Shown piece by piece: positions 34,301-47,110 of a stretch of DNA of 64,000 nt; the stretch's first letter is position 1, and every line of letters starts with the position of its first letter. The translations under genes and the position numbers were made by a program. The notes beneath the pieces are model-generated. The model was given only the letters and a program-made list of their open reading frames with translations, did no database searches and was not told where the DNA came from. This DNA comes from Rhizopus arrhizus (lineage: Eukaryota; Mucoromycota; Mucoromycetes; Mucorales; Rhizopodaceae): the NCBI GenBank assembly GCA_024220505.1, contig JAKZZE010000016.1, positions 124,001-188,000 on the forward strand, given 5' to 3'.

Positions 34301-36227
34301 TTTGTTGCTGGTCGTTCTTTCGACACTTTATGGACCAAATCGCTTGACTGTCAAACTGATGAAAGGCGAAGGAGGTTTGTGGATAAATGTGTCTTTGAAA
34401 GACACAGAGCGCACCATTCTTACCATGCCCGGAAGAAGATACTAACTCCAATTGAGGCCAATCTTCTTGTTGTTCTGCAGTATCTACATCACCTACAGCC
34501 ATATCTACAATAGGTCCTGTATTCAACATGGTATCGCAAACACGAAATACAGGAGGCGCCACAGATTGATGGTTGACACGATTGGCGTCATATTTGATCA
34601 ACAATGAATCGCCTACACGGCTTCCCAAAAAGAAATATTCACCAGCCTTGACATTTGTCACACATGAAGGTACACTAGCCAAGAGAGGAGGCGTGTCAAA
34701 TCGAGGAGGCTTCTTTTCCATCACAGGCAAATCATGCTTGATCTCTGAAATAGCCATACCCACTACCTTATTACCATCTCTTCTTACTTCTACCAAAGCC
34801 CAATGTCCATTTTGCATAAAGATCAAACATCGGTCACCCCCAAACGCCAAAGCTTTGGCACCTTCCAGCGATAAACCAAGTTCGATGAGACCAGGCTCAT
34901 ATATCATACCCGGGAAATCCGTTGTTTTTTTCGTGTATCCGTTGACCGCCACACCCATACCAGGTGAACCTTGGGAAACATGCAAGATGGAGTTGGCTGC
35001 GATGACCAGCATGCCTGTGACAGGTTTAGGCATCGCGACAAGTTTGAAACAGTCATATGGTAGTTTGTCAATAGAATAAATGATAGGATATATTTTGGCA
35101 GTGATATCCAAAGAAATGACAACCAAGGATACTGTATCCTTGTTGTTCCCTAATCGCCTATTACAATTGGTGTAAATAAATAGGTATTTACGTGCCTATA
35201 ATTTGGTTTACCCTGTCCAGGTTTGCTCAGGTTGAAACAAAATAGCAAGCGTGGGCTCATAATAATCTGAAAGAAACGTCATGTCAATTACATTTTTGAT
35301 GCGAGAATCTAGTGTTGCTAAATCAATAATAAAACTTGGATAATATGGCCACTTTCTACAATGAAATATTGAGTCAATCGACACTGTACATGCATGATTT
35401 ATTTTTTTATATTTACTCTTCATCCTCTTCTCCTTCTCCTTGTCGTTCATCTAGTTTATCTGATTGACGGAAAGGCAAGACAGCCAATTTGTTGTCATAA
35501 AAGTTAAAGACAGCACATCGTTGTTGAGGATCAATATGAATAGCGGATGGGTATGGGTTGGTTAAAAACTCTTTCTATTATTCAATAAGTATTAGGTTAA
35601 TGTATAGCTCATTTTACCTTGAATTCATCTCTTTCATAATAATGAATAGATACAGTAATAATTGAGTTAGTTGAAGAAGACCATTCTAACAAGGACATCT
35701 ATATAGAGAGATCAGATCACCATCTCAAAAATGAAGGTTACAATCATGTATACCTTGGCATCGCTAAAACCCAACAATAGACTATCACAACCTTCTCTAC
35801 CACGAGGGGAATTTGTTCTGACAGTGCCCATGGTTGTAATTATGCCATTCATTTTAAATTGAGCTACAAGTTCTAGTCTTCCTAAAGTTGTATCTGATAT
35901 CATACCACCCTTTTTTAACGGCTTCAATTTTGGATATGTCAGATTCTACATGAAGTGAATGAGATTTATGTCTCAACACGCACTAAAACAAGCTCTTACT
36001 ATATCTTCTGTATCATTAAGCCTTTCGTTAGCTAGTTCATTATCGGACGGTGTTTCTTCTTCCTCTTCTACTGCTTCGGGTACGTATTCTACAAATTCAT
36101 AGATTTGTAACAAAGAAGCTTTTGCCACAATAAGATTAGTTGCATCAGGAGAAGTAAATTGACTTGTTTCAACATATTCAACCGTTTGAGGTGGAAAAAG
36201 CTCTTGATATATTGTGTAGGCTGACAT
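31394..36227 (-). CDS. CFT1: Cleavage and polyadenylation factor subunit CPSF160/Cft1
   Basis: Scaffold of the pre-mRNA 3'-end processing complex. It holds the polymerase module that recognises the AAUAAA signal. About ten minus-strand exons cover a protein of roughly 1,400 residues. The start is MSAYTIYQELFPPQTVEYVE. The N-terminal beta-propellers include YYEPTLAILFQPEQTWTG and KPVTGMLVIAANSILHVSQG, with EYFFLGSRVGDSLLIKYDAN. A charged KR-rich linker follows in the middle (QRQKKRKAEEENQSMKKKMS). Then come the second and third propellers (RVYAVLVSTSVPTRMKN) and the C-terminal block SFGGQKLMRRGDFHVGSQVQ. The stop is at 31394. Introns include those near 31843-31886, 32355-32410, 33895-33935, 35127-35195, 35355-35412 and 35575-35619. 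It is the longest gene in the window. OCA1 is divergent, with a start 144 bp away. Confidence 0.93.
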
Positions 36228-36370
36228 GTCAACACAATACACAAAAAAAATGTTTTTTATGTACGCGAGAAAAGGGAAGAAAAGACGAAAAAAGGTAAAA
36301 GCAAGATACAGTCACAAAAACAGTTGCCATCATTGTTTCTCTTTCTCTTTCTCTTTCTCTTTCTTTCGTT

Positions 36371-37038
36371 ATGAGTTCACAACACTTTATACCACCTGTT
36401 GTAAATAGAAAGCAATTTGACAACAATGACAGTAGAATTCACTCTTCTATTTGTAATAGAATTTTGGCATGATTGAAGAAGATTTATATCGTTCTGGGCA
36501 ACCAAACGAGTTGAATTTCCCGTTTTTAGAAAAGCTTGGGCTTAAAACAATAGCTTGGTTAGCCCTTGAAGAACCTAACCAAAGATTGTAATTCACCAAC
36601 AAAAAAACAAAAGCAACAGCATGTTGATTTTCTCTCGTATTGTAGTTTGGATTTTATTGATGATCAAGAAATTCAGCTGCATCATTTGGGTGTTGTTTCT
36701 TCGGTGAATGCGTGGGATCCAATCACTGAAGAAGCGGTATTACAAGCACTTGAGTTAATTCTGAATCCAACAAACTATCCCATGATGATTATGTGTAATC
36801 TTGGTAGACATAGAACAGGTATAAAAATAGTATTCATCTGAAACATCCTTCACCGACGCAATTGATAGGCACAATTGTAGGTTGTTTAAGAAAATTACAG
36901 AGATGGAACTTGACATCGATTTTTGAAGAATATCGTCGATATGCAGGCCCTAAAGTAAGATTATTAAATGAACAATTCATTGAGTTATTCGATACAGACC
37001 TTGTCACTATACCTGCCAATAAACCCACCTGGCTTTAA
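36371..37038 (+). CDS. OCA1: Oca1-type atypical protein/inositol pyrophosphate phosphatase
   Basis: Member of the plant-and-fungal atypical dual-specificity phosphatase group (Siw14/Oca1). Four exons: [10 protein letters not shown]; then [20 protein letters not shown] with [20 protein letters not shown]; then [20 protein letters not shown] and the signature [10 protein letters not shown] (Cys-x5-Arg); then [20 protein letters not shown] with YRRYAGPK and a C-terminal [18 protein letters not shown] and GRHRTGT place it nearer Oca1 than Siw14. The catalytic Cys and Arg are both present. Introns are at about 36401-36451, 36588-36645 and 36821-36868. Yeast Oca proteins act as complexes in stress and cell-cycle arrest signalling. 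Confidence 0.85.
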
Positions 37039-37315
37039 TCAAAAAACAACCTGATTTTGATGATAATGCAAAATTAATCACTTTTCTACTTGTCCAATCA
37101 TTTAAAGCAGTTTTCGAATTTTTGTTTCAAATCCGTGTGTGCACGCGTTTAATAAAAGAGATTTAATCTCTAAATGCTATGAAATAAAGTTATATAAAGT
37201 ATATACAAAAATACACGCCATTTTTTTTTTTTTTTTGTATAAATCCCACCTTGTTATCTTGTTTCATGCGTTCTTTTCTCTTTCTTTTGATTCATTGACG
37301 GTTTTCTGTGTAACA

Positions 37316-38577
37316 ATGATCACTTTAAGATATCACACATTACAAACACAAGAATTACTTGAAATTGAAACAGTAAATATTAATGATACAAAGTAAATGA
37401 GAAACTTACTATTTGAGTTATTAGATTATGTTACGAGTCTCAAGCGTCCTCTTTGTTTATACACTTGATTACTCACTCCTCAATAAACTCAAGAATGAAG
37501 TGTATGGATATATTTGCGGATTAATACAACGAATGCACGTTTGTCAAATACTAAATATTACAATATTTGAATTTCTTGATTTCTTGATGGATGTTGAAAA
37601 AGGATACAACAACAATCAATATCATTCATTTTATCATGCGGTAGACGCTGTGATGGTATTGTGCTACTTCTTGGAATGCTGCGAATTGTTTCGATATTTA
37701 ACAAGCATGGAAACAGCTATACTTTTTATTGCGACCATATGCCACGACATTGGACACGTAAATATGATATAGAAAAAGACAAAATAACTTATGTTTAGAT
37801 GATAGCCGGGAAAAAATAATCAATTTGAAGTATCCTGTCAATTAAACTTAGCAAGAGAATTTAGTAATCTTTCTGTTTTGGAAAGTAAGTCATGTCAAAT
37901 GACATTTGAATTGATAGACAAACATGACTTAAAACGACATGTATATCCAAAAGAACTCAAACAATCCACGGTCAAGATGATTTTAGCTACCGATATGGTT
38001 TGTCATTTTGCCCTATTAGAAAATATTTCCATCTTACGTAGCATTATTCATCAAGACGTCCGTCAACGTCTCTGCCCGCTGAGCCCTCTTTTCATGCCCG
38101 AAAAGGATCCCTTGAACTAATTTCAAGATGCTCTTCCACCATTACATGCACACAAAGTACCTGATTCTACACAATTGACTGGTCCACCTCAACTCTTGCC
38201 AGAGGAACGCCTCATGCTCTGTCACATCTTGACTCACGCTACAGACATCAGTAATCCTTGCCGACCCTGGCCTATTTTTTATCGTGCGGCACAGCTGGTA
38301 TGTATCGAATTCTTTAGACAAGCAGTAGAAGAATTTCACATGAGATTAACACCCCATATCGGTAACACAAATCCGTCCACGTTCAGTATGAGATTTATTG
38401 ACTTTTTTGTATCCTTATTTTCAGGCTAACTCTGAATTTTGTCCCAAGTCGGCTAGTATGATGGAAACTTGTGTCAAGAATTGTCAAGAGTGGGTTAGGC
38501 TCTCTGCAGAGGATGTTTCGGAAAATAAGAAGACAATATATCAAAGTTTTTCTAATATGACTCCCCTGTCTTCATAA
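37316..38577 (+). CDS. 3',5'-cyclic nucleotide phosphodiesterase with an in-frame stop
   Basis: Class I phosphodiesterase that would hydrolyse cAMP. Landmarks are YHSFYHAVDAVMVLCYFLE, the metal-binding ATICHDIGHPGKNNQFE (split by an intron near 37756-37804), LAREFSNLSVLES, KMILATDMVCHF, LCHILTHATDISNPCRPW and EFFRQAVEEFHMRLTPHIG. The catalytic His and Asp residues are all seen. One TAA at 38118-38120 interrupts the frame between MPEKDPLN and FQDALPPLH. It is either a true nonsense mutation or part of an unusual intron (possible GTAGCA donor at 38038, acceptor after 38127, 90 nt, phase kept). The N-terminus is short, without obvious regulatory domains. The final exon begins after about 38424 and ends in MTPLSS. 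Confidence 0.75.
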
Positions 38578-39042
38578 GATCAATATTAAGAATCTTTGCT
38601 ATGTACATTGTGTATCCTTATTTTTCTGTAAATAAAGCTTTTGTGTGTGTTTAACTATATATTCAATGGGTTTTGGCTAGAATTAGAATAAACTTCAATA
38701 TATTAGACCATTTACTGTCAAGTCTTGCTTTTTTTTCCCTTCCTAGTTCAAATGTAAACAACCTATATTTCGACAACTACTTTCTTTTTTAATGTAAAAT
38801 TCATTTAAAAAAAGAACAAAACAAAGTAAAAGTCATGCTAATCATTTTATTATCATATTCTTTCTCTTCAAATGAAACACTAGGAACAAGGCTCATGTGT
38901 TTACTACAAAGAAATATATAATAAAGAATTAATGTTTCGACCATAGAATGAGAGACAAATGCATACATATTACAAAACCCAAGCTATTGGTTTTTATATA
39001 AAAAGAAAGACTAAAACAAAATGTTTTCCAATTATTATAACA
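38578..39042. other. Spacer, nothing recognised
   Basis: AT-rich DNA between the phosphodiesterase stop and the aspartic protease start, with poly(A)-signal-like AATAAA at about 38629. No coding sequence was seen. Confidence 0.4.
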
Positions 39043-40417
39043 ATGAAATATGATGAATGGGTTCTTAGTTTTATTATTGCAGGTCAATTATACTTATTAG
39101 TCGAAGGTCAAGCATCAACCATTAAGTAAAACAAAACATACATTTCGTGAGTGTATAGTAATTATGATGTATGCTTAGTGTTGAACTTGAGCATATCGAA
39201 GGACGTGCGATGAATACCTTCGCTAGGGTAAAGCGTGCACTTGGAAAGTATGGTTTTGTAGATCAATCTGTTAATGCTCGCGTCAATTCAGTTATCTCTG
39301 GTATAGATTTACAAAGTGTTTATGTAGACATTGAGGTAAAATGACAATACAATAATGTAAGCCGTAATAACACCTTAAGAAAGTATGTGGGTCAAATATC
39401 GATAGGTACACCACCACAGAACTTTAGTATGGACTTTGATACAGGAAGTTCAGATATTTGGGTTCCCTCCACAAAATGTCTTTCAACATGCGGAACACAC
39501 TCTCGTTTTGATTCCACCAAGTCATCTACTTTTGAACTGATCAGTAATGACACTTGGCGACTTCAATATGGTGATGGATCGACTGTAATCGGGTATACGG
39601 CCTATGATGCCGTTCGCTTGGGTCAATTCATACAACCTCATCAACGAATTGGTCTAGTCTCTTCAGAGACAACTCAATTAGCTCGAGATATGTATCTGGA
39701 TGGTATCTTTGGCTTGGCCTTTCCTCCATTGGCATTGACTGGAATACAACGTTCAATAGTGGAAGATCTTTACCTTGCGGGCGAGATTGATAAACCGATT
39801 GTTAGCTTCTATCTTGGAAAGACAAAAGAAGGTGGAAAAGGTGAAATTGTAAGTTTGGGAAAAAAAAAATAACTATAGCTTTCTCTTATGCATTATGCTT
39901 GATATAGCTCTTTGGTGACACGAACAAAAACCATTATGAAGGTGAGCTCAAATATGTTCCAATCACTGAAAAGACATATTGGCAAGTCGATTTGAGCTTA
40001 ATAGATGTAAACGGAACCAACGCGATGAATGGTACAAGCATGCCTGCTATTTTGGATACCGGAACCACCTTGATCATTGTTCCTACGGCTATTTCTGATG
40101 TAATTCATGCCGCCATCCCTGGCGCTCAATACAATTTCTTTTATGGTTGGCGCATACCTTGTTCACTTGCTGATTCGGCCTCAAAGGAGGCCATCACATT
40201 TTATTTAGATGGGCAAGCTTTCCCGATTTTGATCAAGGATCTTGTTCGTGCTAGACAATCCTCGAGCATAGTCATGCCAACTAATGATTTGTGTTATTCG
40301 GGTATAGCTGAAGCTCAGATTCCTTTGATTATTTTGGGTGATACATTTTTGAGAAGTTATTATTCTGTTTATGATTTTGGAAAAGCCCGAATAGGATTAG
40401 CTAAATCCAAAGTTTAA
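39043..40417 (+). CDS. Secreted pepsin-like aspartic protease
   Basis: A1-family endopeptidase. Four exons start at ATG 39043 with a signal peptide ([18 protein letters not shown], cleavage probably after the last Ala). A propeptide follows, with [20 protein letters not shown]. The mature enzyme begins near [20 protein letters not shown], with the first catalytic motif DTGSSDIW, the flap tyrosine region LQYGDGST and the second catalytic motif [12 protein letters not shown]. It ends [13 protein letters not shown]. Cysteine pairs CLSTC and C...C fit the family. Introns are at about 39127-39178, 39335-39380 and 39849-39907. No GPI signal or Ser/Thr tail is present, so free secretion or vacuolar location is likely. 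Mucorales are known for many such rhizopuspepsin-type enzymes. Confidence 0.9.
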
Positions 40418-41305
40418 TAATAAATATTGAAGCAAGTTTATATACAGTATTTTAATTGAAAATGAAACAAGTATACTCAGAAAAAGGCCTGTAATATGTA
40501 CTTTTTGTTGCGTCCTTTTGGTTCCCTATTAGGCAATACTGTGCCATAACCAGTATTGAACTCATCAAGCAAGATTTCCTGATATTTTTAATAAGTAAAG
40601 TTCGTTATCATCATCATGCTCACAAACATCTGCCTTTTTCTACTCTTTTGAAGAAATAAACTCTTCCGCTGGTATGAATTTTAAAACCTATTTTTTTGAC
40701 AATGTCCACTGTGAGTTTCATTATTAGTCAAACTAAAACGTGACTAAAATTAGTTTCCTTTATAGCAAGCCATTTACTTAAGTTGGACTTCCTATAATCC
40801 ATAAACTAAATAATAGGGAAAAACGATTAAAATAAACATGTCTTCCTATTAGATATTTACAATCTTACAATAACAAGACGTAATGTCGAATGGTTAGCTT
40901 GTACTCAATTAAGATTAAAGTAAGATATAAAGAGAAAACTGATAATTGATGTTTCTCTTAGTTTTATATAAAATTAGTAATTGAAGAGCCAAATGATTAA
41001 ATTTGCTTGTATGTACTATTGAGGTCTATCGGGATTAGATAAGATATTCACAAACCTTCTAGGAAGGATATGTCAATAGAGAGCTTGTTTTAAGGTAATT
41101 GGAAATTCAGAGCAACACAGGGTATTTTAAAATAGCAACAATATTTGTCTCATCTCAACTCAGGCTGTCCGAAAAAAAAACTCGATTGTCTCATAAGTTA
41201 AATACTGTAATAAAAAACGGACTCTTAATCTGTTCATTTCATACTCAAAAAAAAGGGGGAAAATAATAATAATAAAAAAAAAAGGTTTATATGTAAAGGT
41301 ATATA
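40418..41305. other. 0.9-kb spacer, nothing recognised
   Basis: Strongly AT-rich with no plausible coding stretch and no RNA gene I can recognise. It lies between the 3' ends of the protease and RAB2 genes, which converge. Confidence 0.4.
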
Positions 41306-42302
<997 letters not shown>

Positions 42303-42929
42303 TAGCTTTATCGTAAAAAAAAAAAAAAAAAAAAAAGAAAAAGAAAAAATAAAAAAATCGCAAAATGACGATGATGTCAGTTACCGGAATTATAATTGAG
42401 TTTGTAAAAGGAGAACGAGGGATGAAAAGAAGCTAACGCGTTGAAAAGGAACATGTATTGTAATGAATTAGAGACTGCCTTAGCTTGAGATAAGCTTTTA
42501 ATATGATGCTGATTTACATTTGGAGCCAATCAGTTACAGACAGTGACTAATTGTTACAAGATGCAAATATATCTTAAGAAGCATAAAAAATAAAAGTTTG
42601 ATCTCAAATTTTGTACTGTCTTCATTGTACAAACCTATTAAAAAAAACGTATTTGTAATCACAATGAAATTGCTATAGAGATTTGATCTGGTTTTATAGA
42701 CTCAAAAGCGCCTACAAGACCACAGAATCAATAGCAATGTACCACCACGGGTGTGATTGCTGGTCTTGTAGGACTGTCTTAAAGATATTTTATACATAGA
42801 GCAACTTTTAAAAAAATACTTGCACTGACTTTTAATTATTTTAACCAAAAGCGGACCTTCTGTCTCTGGACGTGTACGTGTCTCAATTATGCCCTAATCT
42901 ATTTCATCTCTTTTTTCTATTTCATAAAA
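42303..42929. other. Spacer between RAB2 and RPN8 (divergent starts)
   Basis: Bidirectional upstream region holding an A22 run near 42315-42336 and a strong inverted repeat at 42711-42772, listed separately. No canonical fungal proteasome-associated control element was seen. No coding sequence was recognised. Confidence 0.4.
42711..42772. repeat. Inverted repeat / hairpin upstream of RPN8
   Basis: A perfect 12-bp stem, CCTACAAGACCA ... TGGTCTTGTAGG, is separated by a 38-nt loop. Inside the loop a second short stem (AATCA/TGATT) can form in register. The repeat is about 160 bp upstream of the RPN8 start. It could be a structured RNA, a protein-binding palindrome or a foldback remnant. Confidence 0.6.
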
Positions 42930-44040
42930 ATGCCTACAACAGTTCAATCATCCATCACAGCTCATGTTCATCCGTTAGTTTTACTCTCAGCAACTGACCA
43001 TTATAACCGAGTTGCTAAAGGTACAAAGAAACGTGTTGTTGGTGTATTACTAGGTCAAAATAAAGGGAAAACAGTAAATGTTTCAAACAGTTTTGCAGGT
43101 AAACTCATAAAACAGGTCAACAATGTCAACTTCTTGACCTTTTGTGTATAGTTCCTTTTGAAGAAGATGAAAAAGACCCTTCAGTTTGGTTTTTAGATCA
43201 TAATTACGTTGAAGCAATGAACGATATGTTTAAAAAAGTAAACGGTAAATGCAAACAAGGCAGTATTGTCGACACGTTTTCTTATTTTTTTTTTTCTTTT
43301 AGCAAAGGAAAAGTTGATTGGTTGGTATCACAGTGGACCCAAACTTCGTTCTTCAGATTTGGAAATTAACGAACTATTCAAACGATATACACCTAATCCT
43401 GTGCTTGTTATTGTTGATGTAAAGCCAAATGATGAAGAAATACCCACTGACGCTTACTTTGCCATTGAAGAAATTAAAGACGTAAATGCACTGCTGTAAT
43501 TCGTGTATGTTGCTTTATTAACAATGTGTATGATAGGATGGTACGACAACTACGAAAACATTTATGCACATCCCATCAGAAATTGTTGCTGAAGAAGCTG
43601 AAGAAATTGGTGTTGAACACTTGTTACGTGATATTAAGGATAACGCAGTAGGTACATTATCAACACGTATTTCATCTCAATTGGGATCATTGGGTGGATT
43701 GCAAGGCCGTTTAGAGGAAATTCGCCATTATCTGGAAAAGGTCGTTAGTGGTCAATTGCCCGTGAACCATCAAATCATCTATAACCTCCAAGACATGTTT
43801 AATCTATTACCCAATTTAGAAAGTCAAGAAATGGTTCAATCATTTAGTACAAAAACAAACGATCAACTATTATTGATTTATTTGTCAAGTATGATTCGTG
43901 CTGTTATTGCTCTTCACAACTTGATTGACAACAAGATTGAAAACCTCAAGGATGAAAATACTTTACAAGAAGAAGCAAAAGAAGAAAACTCGGCTGAAAA
44001 AACGAATAATGAGGATACGGTGTCTACAGTACCAAATTGA
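42930..44040 (+). CDS. RPN8: 26S proteasome non-ATPase subunit Rpn8 (PSMD7)
   Basis: MPN-domain lid subunit that pairs with the deubiquitinase Rpn11. Four exons: [20 protein letters not shown] and [14 protein letters not shown]; then [20 protein letters not shown]; then [20 protein letters not shown] with [20 protein letters not shown]; then a long last exon with ETHLL-type [20 protein letters not shown] and [20 protein letters not shown]. It ends in an acidic tail. The JAMM zinc-binding histidines of Rpn11 are absent, as expected for the catalytically inactive Rpn8. Introns are at about 43099-43150, 43243-43302 and 43483-43537. Confidence 0.95.
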
Positions 44041-44229
44041 TGATTGTGAAGTTTCGATCTTGGGTTTAAAATCTCAAATTGTGATAGTAAAACTTCAGCT
44101 TTTTTTTTAATCGCCATATACTTTTTTAAGAACATTGTTTAATTTGCATTATTTTTTTAATTGTGTATCTTAAAATGGATTCTTTATTTAAGTGTTTATG
44201 AAGAAAGCTAACGGAATATTGAATGAAAA

Positions 44230-44960
44230 CTTTTTTATGGTACGGCGTGGTATTTCATTTTACGCTTCTGTTATTCTTGTGTGCAAATCTTCTCTATCAC
44301 CGAATTGGATATGTTGAAGTCTGAATTTGACGCCAAAGCAATATTGTTCTAAAAGATTCAATTCAGGGGAATAAGGAGGACGGTGAATACATCCATATTC
44401 TCTTTTTTTTTTTTTTTCAATCATGCTTTGTACTTTATTAGAAGTATGAATAGATTCATCATCCATAATAACATAAAAGCCCTTCATTTCAGGAAACTTA
44501 TCCATACAGCTCATTGTTTTAGCTTTTAAGTTTATATAATGTTCTGTTACAGTATCATTTTGTCTATTATTCCTAGGCCAGGTTACCTTTTTCTTGTGAG
44601 CTTCATCTATCGTAACCTTCTATAATTTCTGAGAGATTATGACTTATATGTTCACAGCACCCAATGCAGAGATTGATCTAAGAATAATATGTGCTTCTGC
44701 TTTCATTGTGGGCATAACAATTAAATTGGAGTTTCTTGTACTGAACGAGCATGTGATGGCCTCATATTGATGTTAAAGTAGGATTCATCAATAAATGCAT
44801 AAATATTAACATAATCTATGCCAGTTTTAGTGTACTTTCTCATGCATTTATATATGTCATTAATTCGTTTTTGATCATTTTTCGCAACAGGATATTCTCT
44901 ATATCGTAATGCTTCATTTTATTTTAATAAAATCATTCACTGCACATTTTTTTAAACAGG
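44230..44960 (-). pseudogene. IS630/Tc1-like DDE transposase remnant (copy 2)
   Basis: Minus-strand pieces in order: YAFIDESYFNINMRPSHARS (first catalytic Asp), then after several stops KGFYVIMDDESIHTSNKVQS (second Asp) and HRPPYSPELNLLEQYCFGVK (third acidic residue Glu). The spacing and motifs are those of an IS630-like DDE enzyme. Multiple stops and shifts make it non-functional. It is divergent from copy 1. Confidence 0.65.
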
Positions 44961-45389
44961 TTAGGTGATACAAGTATTTTGGCCAAGTGTGCAGAAAAGT
45001 CCTGGAAAATGTAAATCGCTGGAATTAAATGACGATCTTTAGCAGTACATCCACGCTTCATACTGTAGCAGCTTATTTACAAGCTACTCTGAAAGGTTAA
45101 CAATGACGAATAAGATACTTTGTGCCTTTCATTCGAGCGTTGTGTTGTAATGGAAAAGATTCTTTGAATTATTCAATAATTCTCAATAACCAGTAAAATT
45201 TCTCTGTACCAAGCCAATAAAATATTTATTTCGAAAACACTATTCTATTTGCACCAATTTTTTTCTTAAGAGTATACCAATAATTTCGAAATAAAGTGTT
45301 ATGATAGGTTATGTTAATACAACTACGCACCATGGGAAAATCTCTCTATTGAAAAATGATGCTCGCTCCGGCAGGAGTCTTCCTTATTA

Positions 45390-46300
45390 ATTGAACAACT
45401 TGTCTTCTATAGATGTAATTTCTTTTTATCAATCGAACAGCATTTTTATCGTCTTAACCAATGCCATTTGGTCGAAAAGAAAAAAAAGTCTCACTAACTT
45501 ACAAAAGTACATCAAAAATCAAGATGTCCAATTAGAATTTACTGCTTTTTGTGATGTTACAATGAAGGAAGCTCCTCCTAAAAAGATGAGAAATACTCAG
45601 TATAATATTTATACTGACGAAGATTGAAGATACCTTTATTTTTGAACAGAAATACTTTTGAAGCCAAAGAAGGCAGCTAAAACTGCGAATGTCAATTATG
45701 ATACGGCATGCAAATGAAAACAAGCTTATAAGAACGACCAGAAAAGATCATACCTTTAAAAAAAAAAACCAACCACAATTCTAACAGACCTGTTAGTCAA
45801 CTAAATAAAAAGCATAAGGAGCATTTGATAAGCTTATTTGATGAAGCAGCTTCAGTAACTATTCAGGACGCAGTGAATGACCTAATCAAGAGTTTTGCTG
45901 GTTTAGAGATTAGGAAATTAAGAGTGGTAGAGTTTATGAGGGAAGAATGCAATCTTATTCTTAAAGTTGTAAGCTGCCATCCTAGTGCAAGAATTGTGAG
46001 AAAACCCTTCAGGTCCGTGCTGTATGGGTTGAAGAATAGACGAAGAAAGATATGGATTTCCTAAAGAATTGTGTATTCCTTGATAAATCCGGGTTTGGTA
46101 TCAACGTGCGCTACAGTCGATGCTCGTCCAGGCGTGGTTCATCAGCTATTAGTGAGGCTCTTTTATCAAAAGCTAATATAGATTATCTTGTATAATTGAT
46201 TTGAATTCTGCTGAAGTAATTGAAAGCCAAAAATTATCATTTACAAATGAAGTACGGGACAAACTATGCTCCAAGTACATTTTTTTAGAAGGAGCCAGAG
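45390..46300 (+). pseudogene. IS630-like transposase remnant (copy 3)
   Basis: On the plus strand: LISLFDEAASVTIQDAVNDL, LRVVEFMREECNLILKVVSC, then VWVEE-stop-TKKDMDFLKNCVFLDKSGFGI with NVRYSRCSSRRGSSAISEAL. This is the helix-turn-helix to first-Asp part of an IS630-like transposase (the CVFIDEAGFN block reads CVFLDKSGFG). A TAG replaces the expected TGG in VEEW. The catalytic half after 46200 is missing. Confidence 0.6.
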
Positions 46301-46559
46301 ATCAAGTTTATTAGAATGACGAACAGATTCAAGTCTCAACGTTTGTTTTTAGGGATTTTTAAATTTTCTATGTGTAATGTATTTTTTTTAATAAGTTATG
46401 GGGAGTTCTATAGGATGGGGTATTTGAGAGTATCCGTTGTTAATATGCAAGTTAATCCAACGACCAGTAGGGAAAGGCTCTATAAGAGCAGCCGTTCTGT
46501 AGAGACGTTGTTGGTAAGATTTCATGAATAATTTTTGAGAAGTAGGGAGAGTGCTGGAG

Positions 46560-47110
46560 GTGCGAACGGGGCTTTATAAAAAAATAAAAGCCCAGTAAGA
46601 ACGCTATACAGCAAGCAAAGTATAACCAACAATTGCAGCAGGAGAGATGTCAAGAGAGGAAGCGGGAACTGAAGGGAAATTCAGTTGAAATAGGGCATGG
46701 GAAACCGCAAATTAAGAGAAGACATTGGAAAGAATTTGGCCCAAATACTTTTCCACACAACAAATTTCGGAGGGCATTTGTATGGGAAATGCTCCAGTGT
46801 TTCCATTTGATTCGGACATTTTGGACAAACAGCAGATGGAAAGAATGCTGGAGGCATGTGGTGGAGAGTAGAGCGTGTAGGTATCTTGTTGTGGAGTAGA
46901 CGGTACCACACATTGGTATAATCAAAATACAACAGGTTCCGTCTCAGACAACAATGGATATTGGCAGCCTGCCTTTGTCTTTCTGACAATAATAAACCTG
47001 CCCACAAGTATATCAACAAGCTGAAGTCAGACGGCAATGTTACTTTACAACAAGAAAGTATTCTGGATTTATTTCAAGGGATCATCTACCTCGTGGATCT
47101 GAAACAATCA
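46560..47110 (-). pseudogene. LINE 3' part with zf-RVT zinc-binding domain
   Basis: The minus strand reads VWYRLLHNKIPTRSTLHHMP, FFPSAVCPKCPNQMETLEHF and then PYKCPPKFVVWKSIW. The WYRLLHNKIPTRxRLH...CxxC...EHxxxxC pattern is the C-terminal zinc-binding domain found after reverse transcriptase in LINE ORF2. The rest of ORF2 is absent, so this is a fragment. Its relation to the RT fragments at 1.4 and 58.6 kb is unknown. Confidence 0.7.

Noticed and set aside
34573..35079. 168-codon plus-strand frame
   Set aside because: Antisense to a conserved CFT1 propeller exon; composition fits a shadow.
36340..36368. CTTTCT repeat before OCA1 considered as a CRISPR-like or functional array
   Set aside because: Simple pyrimidine microsatellite with no spacers, typical of fungal core promoters.
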